A stretch of 64,000 nucleotides of DNA from HGM13006 sp963650135 (GCA_963650135.1 CAVJLG010000051.1:1-64000), one strand, 5' to 3'; positions 52,501-61,764 are shown, counted from the stretch's first letter. Made by a program: numbers and translations. The notes: generated by a model from the letters alone, not told the origin.

Positions 52501-53819
52501 CGCGCGTTGGAGCGGGATTGAACCGGAGCTATCAGGTGCCCATAGGAGAGGTGCAGGGGACAACGCTGTTTTCCCATCATCCGGAGTTCAATCCCCCGGC
52601 CCATGGGGTGTGGAATATTGTCCACGTTGGCATGCTGGTGCCCGAGGCCCATCAGATTTATGTCTGCGGCGTGAACTGCATGCGGGGCGTGGTATTAACG
52701 GCAGCAGAAATGGGGCAGTCTCACCGGTTTTCCATGGTGCTGCTGGAGGAGGACGACCTCATTCAGGGCACGGTGGAGGATGTGACCCTGGAAGGCGTTG
52801 CATCGGTGCTGGAAAAGCTGCCGAAGCTGCCGCCGGTGGTGATGGTGTTTACGGTTTGCACCCACCGGTTCTTAGGCTGCGATCTGGATTACATCTATCA
52901 CAATCTGGAGCAGCGGTTCCCGACCGTACGGTTCCTTCGCTGCTTTATGGAGCCCATCACCCAGAAAGAGGGACTGTCGCCGGATCAGCGGCTGCGGAAG
53001 ACCATGTATGACCCGCTGCCCCTATGTCCGACCAAGGAGAAGACTGCGGCGATTCTGGGCAGCGATTTCCGGCTGGATACGGATGCGGACCTTCGGCGGA
53101 TGCTGGAGGGAAGCGGCTGGACCTTGATGGAAATCCAGAACTGCCGTACCTATGCTGATTATCTGGCGCTGGGGCAGGTACAGGTGATACTTTCTACCTT
53201 CCCCCGGGGACAGTACGGGGCGGAGGAGACGGCAAAGCGCCTGTCTCGCCCGCATTATTATCTGCCCGGCTCGCTCTCCTATGACGAAATCGCCCATATG
53301 GAGCGGGAAATCGCAGAAGCCCTGGGACTTGCGCCTCTGGATATTCAAAAAGAACAGCGGGCATGCGACGAAGCATTGGCCCAGGCGAAAGCGGTGATCG
53401 GAGAGATGCCAATTGCCATTGACTACACCCTGCATCCCCGGCCCTTGGGGCTGGCAAGGCTGCTGTTGGAGCATGGATTCCGGGTGGAGCGGGTATATCT
53501 GGACTCGGTTACCCAGGAAGAGCAGGCGGACTTTGCGTGGCTCAAAACCCATGCGCCGGAGCTGATGCTGATTGCCACCACCCAGCCCCAGCTGCGTATG
53601 AAGCATCAAGGAACAGGGGAAAAAGTCCTGGCCTTGGGGCAGATTGCGGCGTGGGCCGAGGGAACGCCCTGGTTTGTGAACCTGGTGGAGGGCGGCGGCC
53701 TATGGGGCTATGGGGGCATTCGCACCCTGGCAAACTGGATGGTCGAAGCTGCGCAAACGAAAAAGGACACCAGGGATCTGGTGCCACGGAAGGGATTGGG
53801 GTGTGAAAGCCTGATATGA
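52494..53819 (+). CDS. Nitrogenase component 1-like protein, D/E-type (second module)
   Basis: A 441-residue PF00148-type protein overlapping the NifH-like gene by 7 bases. Matching the first-module protein, VCGVNCMRG occupies the place of APGCCGRN, EEDDLIQG that of DETDVVTG, and FTVCTHRFLGCDLD that of CITCVDALLGTD. It has far fewer Cys in the C-terminal part than its paralogue. It is probably a scaffold or reductase half, with the K-type partner next. Confidence 0.83.
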   Translation: MLTRVGAGLNRSYQVPIGEVQGTTLFSHHPEFNPPAHGVWNIVHVGMLVPEAHQIYVCGVNCMRGVVLTAAEMGQSHRFSMVLLEEDDLIQGTVEDVTLEGVASVLEKLPKLPPVVMVFTVCTHRFLGCDLDYIYHNLEQRFPTVRFLRCFMEPITQKEGLSPDQRLRKTMYDPLPLCPTKEKTAAILGSDFRLDTDADLRRMLEGSGWTLMEIQNCRTYADYLALGQVQVILSTFPRGQYGAEETAKRLSRPHYYLPGSLSYDEIAHMEREIAEALGLAPLDIQKEQRACDEALAQAKAVIGEMPIAIDYTLHPRPLGLARLLLEHGFRVERVYLDSVTQEEQADFAWLKTHAPELMLIATTQPQLRMKHQGTGEKVLALGQIAAWAEGTPWFVNLVEGGGLWGYGGIRTLANWMVEAAQTKKDTRDLVPRKGLGCESLI

Positions 53820-54937
53820 AACGAGCCTATCGAATTTTGCCCTGCTATACCGGCGACGTGTCCGGGGTATGTTCGGCTTTGTATGAGCTGGGGGGCATGG
53901 TGGTGATCCACGATCCGTCGGGCTGCAACTCCACCTACAACACCCACGATGAAACCCGTTGGTACGACCAGGACAGCATGATTTTTATCTCCGGCCTTTC
54001 TGAAATGGACGCCATCCTGGGGGCAGACGAAAAGCTGGTGGCAGAAATCTCGGAAACGGCACTGGATTTACAGCCGAAATTCATTGCGCTGGTGAGCTCT
54101 CCGGTGCCCTATATGAACGGCACAGATTTCTCGGCGCTGGCCCGGCTGATTCAAGGACGAACCGGCATAGAATGCTTTTTTGTGCCCACCAATGGCATGC
54201 ATGACTATGTGGCAGGGGCAGGAAGTGCATTTTTGGAGCTGGCCCGGCGATATGCCCAAACAACCGACCATGTGATTCCAGGCAGCGTGAATATCCTGGG
54301 CCTAACGCCGCTGGATTTTGCCGCAGAGGGAACGGAAGCGTCGCTTCGGGCGCAGCTGGGGAAATGGGGCTATTCCGTCCTGTCCTGCTGGGCCATGGGC
54401 AGCGGACTGGAAGAACTGGCACGGGCAGGGGATGCCCAGGTGAATCTGGTGGTATCAGCCACGGCGCTGGAGGCAGCAAAGGAGCTGAACCGGCGCTTCC
54501 ATACCCCTTATGTGGCTGGAATTCCGCTGCAACGGGGCTTCGATGCGCTGAAAACTGCGCTGGAACGGGCCATTCAAACCGGCGAGAATCAGCTGCCATG
54601 TGTGTTCCGACCCAAAGGTGGGGCGGAGGTTACATTAATTGGCGAGCCGGTGACTATGGGTTCACTGGCGGCGGCCATTGGAACGGCATACGGGAAGCGC
54701 GTCCGGGTGCTTTGCCCGGTGGAGGCGAATCCTATGCTGCTTTCGCCGGAAGATCAAATGGTGCAGGGCGAGGAAGCAATCGAATCGGCGCTGGCGCAGT
54801 CGGACATTGTGATTGCCGACCCCATGTACCGGATGATTTGCCCGGAGACGGTGCAGTTCTATGGACTGCCCCATCAAGCGCTTTCCGGCCGGAGCGGCTG
54901 GAGCACCATGCGGAATCTAATTACCCTGGAAATTTAG
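53816..54937 (+). CDS. Nitrogenase component 1-like protein, K/N-type (second module)
   Basis: A 373-residue partner with ATGA overlap. Cys37 (HDPSGCNST) aligns with Cys37 of the first-module K-type protein, and SGLSEMDAILGADEKL matches the component-1 core. Cys10 and Cys19 are extra. It ends before the C-terminal cofactor-binding region of real NifK. A GGAGG 11-base gap separates it from hydF. Confidence 0.83.
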   Translation: MKRAYRILPCYTGDVSGVCSALYELGGMVVIHDPSGCNSTYNTHDETRWYDQDSMIFISGLSEMDAILGADEKLVAEISETALDLQPKFIALVSSPVPYMNGTDFSALARLIQGRTGIECFFVPTNGMHDYVAGAGSAFLELARRYAQTTDHVIPGSVNILGLTPLDFAAEGTEASLRAQLGKWGYSVLSCWAMGSGLEELARAGDAQVNLVVSATALEAAKELNRRFHTPYVAGIPLQRGFDALKTALERAIQTGENQLPCVFRPKGGAEVTLIGEPVTMGSLAAAIGTAYGKRVRVLCPVEANPMLLSPEDQMVQGEEAIESALAQSDIVIADPMYRMICPETVQFYGLPHQALSGRSGWSTMRNLITLEI

Positions 54938-54948
54938 GAGGAAGTACC

Positions 54949-56160
54949 ATGAGTCTTAATGACACACCAACCGGAGATCGCGTCCATATTGGTTTCTTTG
55001 GCAGACGGAATGCGGGCAAGTCCAGCATTGTTAATGCAGTGACAGGCCAGGAGCTGTCGGTGGTATCCGAAACCCGGGGCACCACCACCGACCCGGTGAG
55101 CAAGGCAATGGAGCTTTTGCCCATGGGTCCGGTGACCATTATCGACACCCCCGGCTTTGACGACGAGGGCGCGTTGGGAGAAAAGCGCGTGCAGCGGACC
55201 CGCCAGGTGCTGAACCGAACCGATGTGGCGGTGTTGGTGGTAGACGGCAGAGCAGGGATGCAGGAATGTGACCGACAGCTGGTGGAGCTGTTCCGGCAGA
55301 AAAATATCCCCTATGTGGTGGCGTGGAACAAGTCGGATCTGCTGGGAGAAGACGCGGAATGTCCCCCGGAGGCCATTCGAGTCAGTGCGCTTACCGGGGA
55401 AAATATCTTCGCCCTCAAAGAGAAAATTGCCCATCTGGGGAATACCGAAGATCCCAAGCTCCAGCTGGTGGGGGATTTGATCGCCCCGGGGCAGCTGGCG
55501 GTATTGGTGATTCCCATCGACAAGGCGGCGCCCAAGGGACGGCTGATTCTGCCCCAGCAACAGGTACTCCGGGACATTCTGGACGCCGACGGCGAGGCAA
55601 TCTGCGTGAAAGAGGACCGGCTGACCGATACGCTGGGCAAGCTCAAGGAGAAGCCCGCGGCGGTGATTACCGACAGCCAGGTATTTGGAACCGTAGCGGA
55701 TCAGGTGCCCATGGAGATTCCGTTGACCTCCTTCTCCATCCTCATGGCCCGGAAAAAGGGATTGCTGGAGGAAGCGGTTCGGGGCGCGGCTGCCATTGAC
55801 AGGCTGAAGGACGGCGACAAGGTATTGATTTCCGAGGGCTGCACCCATCACCGGCAGTGCGACGATATTGGCACGGTGAAAATCCCAAGATGGCTGGGGG
55901 AATACACGGGAAAGCAGCTGACCATTGCCACCTCTTCGGGGAAATCTTTCCCGGAGGATTTGTCGGAATACAAGCTGGTGATTCACTGCGGCGGCTGCAT
56001 GCTCAGTGAGCGGGAGGTGCGCTACCGGATGAAGTGTGCTCAGGATCAGAATGTTCCCATCACCAACTACGGCATTGCCATTGCGTATATGAAGGGAATT
56101 CTGCGGCGGAGCATTGCCATGTTCCCGAAGCTGCTGGCGGAACTGGAGGGAACTACATGA
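54949..56160 (+). CDS. hydF: HydF GTPase, [FeFe] hydrogenase maturation scaffold
   Basis: A 403-residue GTPase that carries the two-iron H-cluster precursor and delivers it to HydA. P-loop GRRNAGKSS (18-26), dimerisation domain, and the cluster-binding signature C-x-H-x45-H-C-x2-C: Cys298, His300, His346, Cys347, Cys350. Full length. ATG 54949 follows GGAGG. It is the last gene but one of the operon and pairs with HydE; HydG is not adjacent. Confidence 0.96.
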   Translation: MSLNDTPTGDRVHIGFFGRRNAGKSSIVNAVTGQELSVVSETRGTTTDPVSKAMELLPMGPVTIIDTPGFDDEGALGEKRVQRTRQVLNRTDVAVLVVDGRAGMQECDRQLVELFRQKNIPYVVAWNKSDLLGEDAECPPEAIRVSALTGENIFALKEKIAHLGNTEDPKLQLVGDLIAPGQLAVLVIPIDKAAPKGRLILPQQQVLRDILDADGEAICVKEDRLTDTLGKLKEKPAAVITDSQVFGTVADQVPMEIPLTSFSILMARKKGLLEEAVRGAAAIDRLKDGDKVLISEGCTHHRQCDDIGTVKIPRWLGEYTGKQLTIATSSGKSFPEDLSEYKLVIHCGGCMLSEREVRYRMKCAQDQNVPITNYGIAIAYMKGILRRSIAMFPKLLAELEGTT

Positions 56161-57209
56161 TCGACAGCGCCATGAAACACCGAATCGACACCCTGGCCCA
56201 GAAGCGGGATTTGCCCGATGCGGACCTGGCGGCGCTCATTGAAAATCTGGATGATGAGACATCAGAATATCTTTATGAAGCGGCCCGGAAGGTGCGGCAT
56301 GAGATTTACGGCCACGAGGTTTATCTCCGGGGGCTCATTGAGTTCACCAATGTCTGCAAAAATGACTGCTACTACTGCGGCATCCGCCGGAGCAATCAAA
56401 ACGCCCAGCGGTATCGGCTGAGTGAACAGGATATTTTGGACTGCTGCAAAAAAGGCTATGCGCTGGGGTTTCGAACCTTTGTGCTCCAGGGGGGCGAGGA
56501 CCCCTGGTATACCGATGAGCGGGTGTGCGATTTGGTGGCGAAAATCCATCAGAACCACCCGGACTGCGCCATCACCCTGTCCATCGGAGAGAAAAGCAGG
56601 GAGAGCTATCAGGCATTTTTCGACGCCGGGGCAGAGCGGTACTTACTGCGGCAGGAGACGTCCAATCCGGCTCACTATGGCATGCTACATCCCCCGGAGC
56701 TGAGCATTGAAAACCGAAAGCGCTGCCTGTGGGACCTCAAGGACATCGGCTATCAGGTGGGCTGCGGCATTATGGTGGGCTCGCCCGATCAGACTACGGC
56801 CAATATCATTGAGGATCTTCGGTTTATGCAGGCGCTCCAGCCCCATATGATTGGAATCGGGCCGTTTATCCCCCATCAGGACACCCAGTTCCGGGACAAA
56901 CCGGCGGGTACATTGGAGGATACGCTGCATCTTTTGGGGATTCTGCGGCTGATGTTCCCCCATGTGCTGCTGCCTGCCACTACGGCCTTAGGGACGATTC
57001 ATCCCCTGGGCCGGGAAATGGGCATTCAGGCGGGCGCAAACGTGGTGATGCCCAATCTATCGCCCACGGATGTAAGAAGCAAATATCTGCTTTATGACGG
57101 GAAAATCTGCACCGGCGACGAGGCTGCGGAATGCCGCCACTGTATGGAGCGGCGGATGGAGCACATCGGCTATCAGGTAACGGTTTCCCGGGGCGATTAT
57201 CGCGGATAA
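56157..57209 (+). CDS. hydE: HydE radical-SAM maturase
   Basis: A 350-residue radical-SAM enzyme that acts on the iron-cysteine synthon from HydG in the known route, generating the precursor of the azadithiolate-bridged cluster. Radical-SAM motif C-x3-C-x2-C (Cys67, 71, 74: CKNDCYYC). Downstream LQGGEDPWYT and RLLRQETSN-type segments fit HydE/BioB relatives. It overlaps hydF by ATGA and ends the operon before a strong terminator. Confidence 0.95.
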   Translation: MIDSAMKHRIDTLAQKRDLPDADLAALIENLDDETSEYLYEAARKVRHEIYGHEVYLRGLIEFTNVCKNDCYYCGIRRSNQNAQRYRLSEQDILDCCKKGYALGFRTFVLQGGEDPWYTDERVCDLVAKIHQNHPDCAITLSIGEKSRESYQAFFDAGAERYLLRQETSNPAHYGMLHPPELSIENRKRCLWDLKDIGYQVGCGIMVGSPDQTTANIIEDLRFMQALQPHMIGIGPFIPHQDTQFRDKPAGTLEDTLHLLGILRLMFPHVLLPATTALGTIHPLGREMGIQAGANVVMPNLSPTDVRSKYLLYDGKICTGDEAAECRHCMERRMEHIGYQVTVSRGDYRG

Positions 57210-57215
57210 AATAAC

Positions 57216-57250
57216 AGGGTGTGCTGTAGAATGCAGCACACCCTATTTTT
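57216..57250 (+). terminator. Terminator of nitrogenase-like/Hyp/Hyd operon
   Basis: AGGGTGTGCTG pairs with CAGCACACCCT, followed by ATTTTT. Confidence 0.88.
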
Positions 57251-57325
57251 AGCTCAAACAGCACAGTTGGCTGCCACACGAATGCAGCAGCCAACCATAT
57301 GAGGGAGTGAAAGGAAGGAGTCAAA

Positions 57326-58627
57326 TTAGTTTCTGCCGATGGTCTGGTCATCCACCAGGCTGACCAGCACCAGCGCAATCACGGTGAGGACGGCCAGCAC
57401 GCCATAGGCAGCGGCATAGGAGAAGCTGCGCCCGATGATGCCGACAATGGATACGCCCAGCGCGCCAACCGCAGCAACCATGGGCTTGAGCACCTTGTAG
57501 GCCATGGGGAAGTCATAGCGGCCCCAAATGGTGTTGGTGAGAGATACCAGATAGTTGGCGGCACCGCCCAGCAGAATGGCCAGGAAGGGCAGAGAAGCGA
57601 ACTTCGTGGGCGTGGTGGGGATCAGGTTCAGCACAATGGCGATGACGGCCACCACCATGGTGATCTGGATGGCCTTTTTGGGGCCAAGCTTTGCGTCCAG
57701 AATGCCGCAGCCCACGGAACCGATGCAAGCCAGAATGCCTGCAATGCCCAGCATGGCAAAGATAATGGGAGCGGGGCCGCCGTTGGCATCCACATAACCG
57801 GCCTGAATCATCCGGGGAACAAAGTTGGTCATGATACCCAGGGACAGCAGCTCCATAATGCCCAGAGAGATGGCAATCAGCCATACCTTGCCGGTGGAGA
57901 ACAGCTTCTTTACGGTCCAGGGGGAGCTCTTCATGTAGGCAAGGCCCTCGGCCAACTCTTTCTTGGCGGCTTCATTGTCGAATTTGTGGTTGTTATCGGG
58001 GTATGCGCCGGCCTGCTCGGGATAATCCCGGACAAAGATGGCGACCAGCACGCAGAGAACGAAGGAGGCAACGGCGTAGATGGTGTAAACCTCAGAAAGG
58101 CCGCCCTTGGTGACAATATTGCCCATGACCTGAGAGGTCACAGCGGCAGACAGAGGGAAGCCAATGGTCACCCAGCCCATGGCAATGCCCTTTTTCCGGG
58201 GGAACCAGTTGGAAACCACGTTCAGGGAGCAGATGTAGCAGAAGCCCATGCCGCCCACTGCGGAAACGGCCAGACATACGAAATAGACAGTGGGGGAGGT
58301 GGCATGGCCCCAGAACAGGCAGGCGATGCCGGTAATCAGCAGGGAAATGGCCCAGCTCCAGCGGATGGAAATCTTGCTGGACAGAACGCCCCACAGGGCA
58401 GCACCTGCAACGGCAATCCAGGCGGTGATGGTGGAGAAGCCATAGAGCATGCCGCTGTTCCAGCCGTGCTGGTTGGCGAATACATCCACTACCACGTTCA
58501 GCGAGTCGTTAATCAGAGAGGAATCCAGGAAGATGCAGAGGAAGGTTAGAATCAGAATGCCCCAGCCCTTTAGGCCAAAATTCGCACTGATTAAGGAAAT
58601 ATCCTTTTCTTGTGTCTTATTACTCAT
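57326..58627 (-). CDS. OFA-family MFS transporter (oxalate/formate antiporter-like)
   Basis: A 433-residue major-facilitator protein with twelve predicted membrane segments. The loop NWFPRKKGIAMG after TM4 is the OFA signature, and GWNSGMLYGFSTI lies near the start. It probably exchanges organic acids. GGAGAG precedes the start; it is the last gene of the minus-strand operon and lies beyond three hairpins. The terminus NQTIGRN-type end is normal for the family. Confidence 0.85.
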   Translation of the reverse strand: MSNKTQEKDISLISANFGLKGWGILILTFLCIFLDSSLINDSLNVVVDVFANQHGWNSGMLYGFSTITAWIAVAGAALWGVLSSKISIRWSWAISLLITGIACLFWGHATSPTVYFVCLAVSAVGGMGFCYICSLNVVSNWFPRKKGIAMGWVTIGFPLSAAVTSQVMGNIVTKGGLSEVYTIYAVASFVLCVLVAIFVRDYPEQAGAYPDNNHKFDNEAAKKELAEGLAYMKSSPWTVKKLFSTGKVWLIAISLGIMELLSLGIMTNFVPRMIQAGYVDANGGPAPIIFAMLGIAGILACIGSVGCGILDAKLGPKKAIQITMVVAVIAIVLNLIPTTPTKFASLPFLAILLGGAANYLVSLTNTIWGRYDFPMAYKVLKPMVAAVGALGVSIVGIIGRSFSYAAAYGVLAVLTVIALVLVSLVDDQTIGRN

Positions 58628-58649
58628 AACAATTCTCTCTCCTTTTTGG

Positions 58650-58737
58650 GGAGCAGCCGGTCAAGCTGCTCCGGTAAGGTACGCAGCTGGTCAGACTGCG
58701 CTTTTGGATGGGGAGACGGTTGGTCAGACCGTCTCCC
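58650..58737 (-). promoter_or_regulatory. Three tandem hairpins with a shared TGACC loop
   Basis: GGAGCAGC/GCTGCTCC (58650-58672), CGCAG/CTGCG (58682-58700) and GGGAGACGG/CCGTCTCCC (58711-58737). On the transcribed minus strand the loops read TTGACCG, TCTGACCAG and TCTGACCAA. They lie between the ene-reductase and transporter genes, and may tune stability or read-through. Confidence 0.65.
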
Positions 58738-58746
58738 ACGGGAAAT

Positions 58747-60657
58747 TTACAGGTTTACAGCTGCATAATAGGCTTCCTTGGTGGCATATTCCACGGTTCT
58801 GGCCCGGACGCAGTCGCCGATTTCGGCAAAGTCCATGGCGGTACCGATAAAGGAGTCAGCCTCCTGGGTCTTTGCCTTCATACCGGCAGAGAGCACCACG
58901 GAGTCGGCGGTGATGGTTTCCGTTTTGCCGTCCTTCTCATAGGTCACGGAGGTGGCGGTAAGGGAAACGCACCTTGCGCCGGTAAGGGAGACAAAGTTCG
59001 GCTCGGCAGCGATCTCGGTCATCAGCTCGTTGCGGCCGGTGGTGGAAGCGTCGGGGGCAAGCTCGGACTGCATTTCCATTATGGTGACTTTCTTGCCCAG
59101 TTTTGCATAGTGGAGGGCAGTCTCGCAGCCTACCTGACCGCCGCCGATGAGGATCACGGAATTGCCCAGCATTTCTTCATGGCCCAGGGTTTCGATGGCG
59201 ATCTTCGCCTGCTCCACGCCGGGTACCGGGAGAATCAGCGGTTCAGCGCCAATGGCAACCAATACGGCGTCATAGCCCTGTACAGTCTCGGGGGTGGCCT
59301 TGGTGTTCAGCTTTACCTCAATGGGGCGCTTGTTTACCTGCCCAATCAGCCAGTTCATGTAGTCCTTTACGGGATACTTAAAGGAGAAATAGCCTGCATA
59401 GTGGAGCATGCCGCCCAGACGGTTCGTGGCCTCAAACAGGGTAACCTGATGCCCGCGATCCGCTGCCACACATGCGGCCTTCATGCCTGCAGGGCCGCCG
59501 CCGATGATGGCAACCTTCTTACATACGCTGGGCTCCTGTACCAGTTTTTTAAGGCTTGCTTCCAGTCCGGCGGTGGGGTTTACGGCGCACTGGAAATGGT
59601 GACCGTAAACGGTGGAGTCGTGGCAGCGCATGCACTTGATGCAAGGGGTCACGTCCTCGGTTTTTCCTGCCATGCCCTTGTGAATCAGCTCGGGGTCGGC
59701 AATCAGGCTTCGGGCCATGGTCACTAGGTCTGCCTTGCCGTCTTCGATGATCTGCTCGGCGGATTCCAGAGAATCAATGGCGCCCAGGGTCACAATGGGC
59801 ACATGGAACTTGCCGGTCTTCTTAAAGGCCTCTGCCACGCAGACATTGGGCATGGGAGGACGGAAGCCGCAGGGATGCACCCAGGTCATCCACTTGGGGT
59901 TGTGCATACCGGCGGAAACCTGGAGGATGTCCAGATGATCCTGAATCAGCTCGCCGATGCGGATGCCTTCGTCAATATCAATGCCGCCCTCTTCAAACTC
60001 AGTGCCGGAGATACGAACTTCAATGAGTAGCTTATTGCCTACCCGCGCCCGGATGGCATCAAGGATTTCAATGAGGTACCGGCAGCGGTTTTCAGTGGAG
60101 CCGCCATATTCATCGGTGCGCTTGTTGGTCAGGGGAGACAGGAACTGCGCCAGGGGAACGGAATGGCCGGAGTGAATCAAAATGGCGTCAAAGCCGCAGT
60201 CTACCAGGTCGGCGGCAGCCTGTGCCCACTCCTCTTTGAAGGCCTCCATGGCCTCACGGGTGATCTCATGACCGGTGGCCCAGCCCATGATAGAGCAGCC
60301 GTCGGATACGGTGTAGCCCTCGGGGAAAATGCCAATGAGCTCCATGGAGATCTTTGCGCCGTAGAAGTGTACCCGCTCCACCAGCTCCATGAGCTTGTTC
60401 CGGTGGTTGGGCTGGTTTACGTCCCATGCGGTGTTCTGACCGTCGTCGGCTACATCCTTGCCTACTTTCAGGCCAGCCACAGTGACCATGCCCACACCGG
60501 CTTTTGCCCGGGACTCAAAGAAGGAAATGGCGTCCTCGGTGGGGTACAGCTCGCCGTTGGAGAGGGAGTGCATGGTAGTGGGGGCGGAGATAATGCGGTT
60601 TTTCAGCAGCACGTTGCCAATGCGAATGGGGGTAAGTGCTTTTGGAATCTTGTACAT
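58747..60657 (-). CDS. FMN/FAD/[4Fe-4S] ene-reductase (second paralogue)
   Basis: A 636-residue Old Yellow Enzyme-type reductase with the same layout as the one at 27.4 kb: FMN TIM barrel, C-x2-C-x2-C-x11-C cluster motif (CIKCMRCH...FQC), and a C-terminal FAD/NAD(P)H domain (VAIIGGGPAGMKAA; VILIGGGQVGCETA). The substrate is unknown; an enoate, enal or unsaturated acid delivered by the operon's alcohol dehydrogenase is one possibility. The ribosome site is AGGAGG. Confidence 0.9.
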   Translation of the reverse strand: MYKIPKALTPIRIGNVLLKNRIISAPTTMHSLSNGELYPTEDAISFFESRAKAGVGMVTVAGLKVGKDVADDGQNTAWDVNQPNHRNKLMELVERVHFYGAKISMELIGIFPEGYTVSDGCSIMGWATGHEITREAMEAFKEEWAQAAADLVDCGFDAILIHSGHSVPLAQFLSPLTNKRTDEYGGSTENRCRYLIEILDAIRARVGNKLLIEVRISGTEFEEGGIDIDEGIRIGELIQDHLDILQVSAGMHNPKWMTWVHPCGFRPPMPNVCVAEAFKKTGKFHVPIVTLGAIDSLESAEQIIEDGKADLVTMARSLIADPELIHKGMAGKTEDVTPCIKCMRCHDSTVYGHHFQCAVNPTAGLEASLKKLVQEPSVCKKVAIIGGGPAGMKAACVAADRGHQVTLFEATNRLGGMLHYAGYFSFKYPVKDYMNWLIGQVNKRPIEVKLNTKATPETVQGYDAVLVAIGAEPLILPVPGVEQAKIAIETLGHEEMLGNSVILIGGGQVGCETALHYAKLGKKVTIMEMQSELAPDASTTGRNELMTEIAAEPNFVSLTGARCVSLTATSVTYEKDGKTETITADSVVLSAGMKAKTQEADSFIGTAMDFAEIGDCVRARTVEYATKEAYYAAVNL

Positions 60658-60671
60658 GGTGCGGTTCCTCC

Positions 60672-61733
60672 TTACAGGCTGGGGTCAATGAGAATCTTCA
60701 GCATGCCTCTGCGGTCCTGACGATCCAGACCCATATCAATGGCATGATCCAGCGAAACAATATCCGTTACCATGCCGGGGAAGTGCAGCTTGCCGGAAGC
60801 TACCATATCCAGATAAATCTGTACATCCTCCTGGGTGTAAGTGAAGGAGAACTGGAAGTTGGGCTCATGGATGGAGAACTGGCCGGGTACCAGCGCGGTC
60901 ATGGGCTCCTGAATGGTGCCGATGATGGCAACCTGTCCGCCGGGCTTGATGCACTGATAGACGCAGTTGGACAGGGAAACCATGTTGCCTGCGCATTCGT
61001 AAACCACATCAGCGCCTACGGGAGAGCCAAGAATCTTCTGAATTTCACCGGCCAAATCGGTGCATTCTTTGGAGTTGATGAAGTAGTCTGCACCGTATGC
61101 CTTGATGATGGGCTCCTTAGCGGAAGAAGTGCCCAGCGCAATGATCTTGTTGGCGCCAGCGGCTTTCAGGCATTGAATGGCAGCAAAACCGATGGGGCCG
61201 GTGCCGGAGACGACAACGTTATCGCCGAACTTGAAGGCAGAGTTCCGAACACCGTGGAGGGAAACGCAGATCACGTCAAACAGCACTGCATCCTTGGGGT
61301 CAACGCCCTCGGGAACCTTGACCAGCATGGTGTGCTTCACATCACGAACCAGCATATACTCGGCATAGCCGCCATCGGGGCCGCCAATCCCGGCAGTGCG
61401 GGGGAAGCCGTTGATGCAGATGTTGGTCTTGCCCTGGCGGCAGGAGGGGCAATCCTCGGCGCAGTGGGAGGGAGGACCGCAGAGAATCTTATCGCCTACC
61501 TTAAAATCGGTAACGCCCTTGCCGACTTCTACCACCGTGCCCACATTCTCATGGCCCAGCACCATGGGCAGATGAACGAAGGGAGGCACCGCGCCGGACT
61601 GGAAGAACTCCACATCGGTACCGCAGATGCCTACATAGTCGATCTTGACCACCAGTTGGTTCTCTTCGGCCTGGGGAACGGGTTTTTCAATGATTCTTGC
61701 GTCTTTTTTACCATACAGTGCGATTGCTTTCAT
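60672..61733 (-). CDS. Zinc-dependent alcohol dehydrogenase (MDR family)
   Basis: A 353-residue NAD(P)-dependent medium-chain dehydrogenase. Visible are the catalytic Zn site (GICGTDVEF and GHENVGTVVEVG), the structural Zn Cys cluster (CAEDCPSCRQGKTNIC) and the nucleotide-binding VVVSGTGPIGFAAIQC. It resembles sorbitol/threonine dehydrogenase-type enzymes. AAAGGAG precedes the chosen ATG; the longer reading runs into the upstream gene. Confidence 0.93.
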   Translation of the reverse strand: MKAIALYGKKDARIIEKPVPQAEENQLVVKIDYVGICGTDVEFFQSGAVPPFVHLPMVLGHENVGTVVEVGKGVTDFKVGDKILCGPPSHCAEDCPSCRQGKTNICINGFPRTAGIGGPDGGYAEYMLVRDVKHTMLVKVPEGVDPKDAVLFDVICVSLHGVRNSAFKFGDNVVVSGTGPIGFAAIQCLKAAGANKIIALGTSSAKEPIIKAYGADYFINSKECTDLAGEIQKILGSPVGADVVYECAGNMVSLSNCVYQCIKPGGQVAIIGTIQEPMTALVPGQFSIHEPNFQFSFTYTQEDVQIYLDMVASGKLHFPGMVTDIVSLDHAIDMGLDRQDRRGMLKILIDPSL

Positions 61734-61764
61734 TTGGGTTTGACTCCTTTCAAAATGCATCCGA

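Noticed and set aside
43761..54937. True nitrogenase (N2 fixation) genes
   Set aside because: The D/K-type proteins are short, cofactor ligands are not recognisable, and no nifB, nifE, nifN or nifV occurs; the context is hydrogenase maturation.
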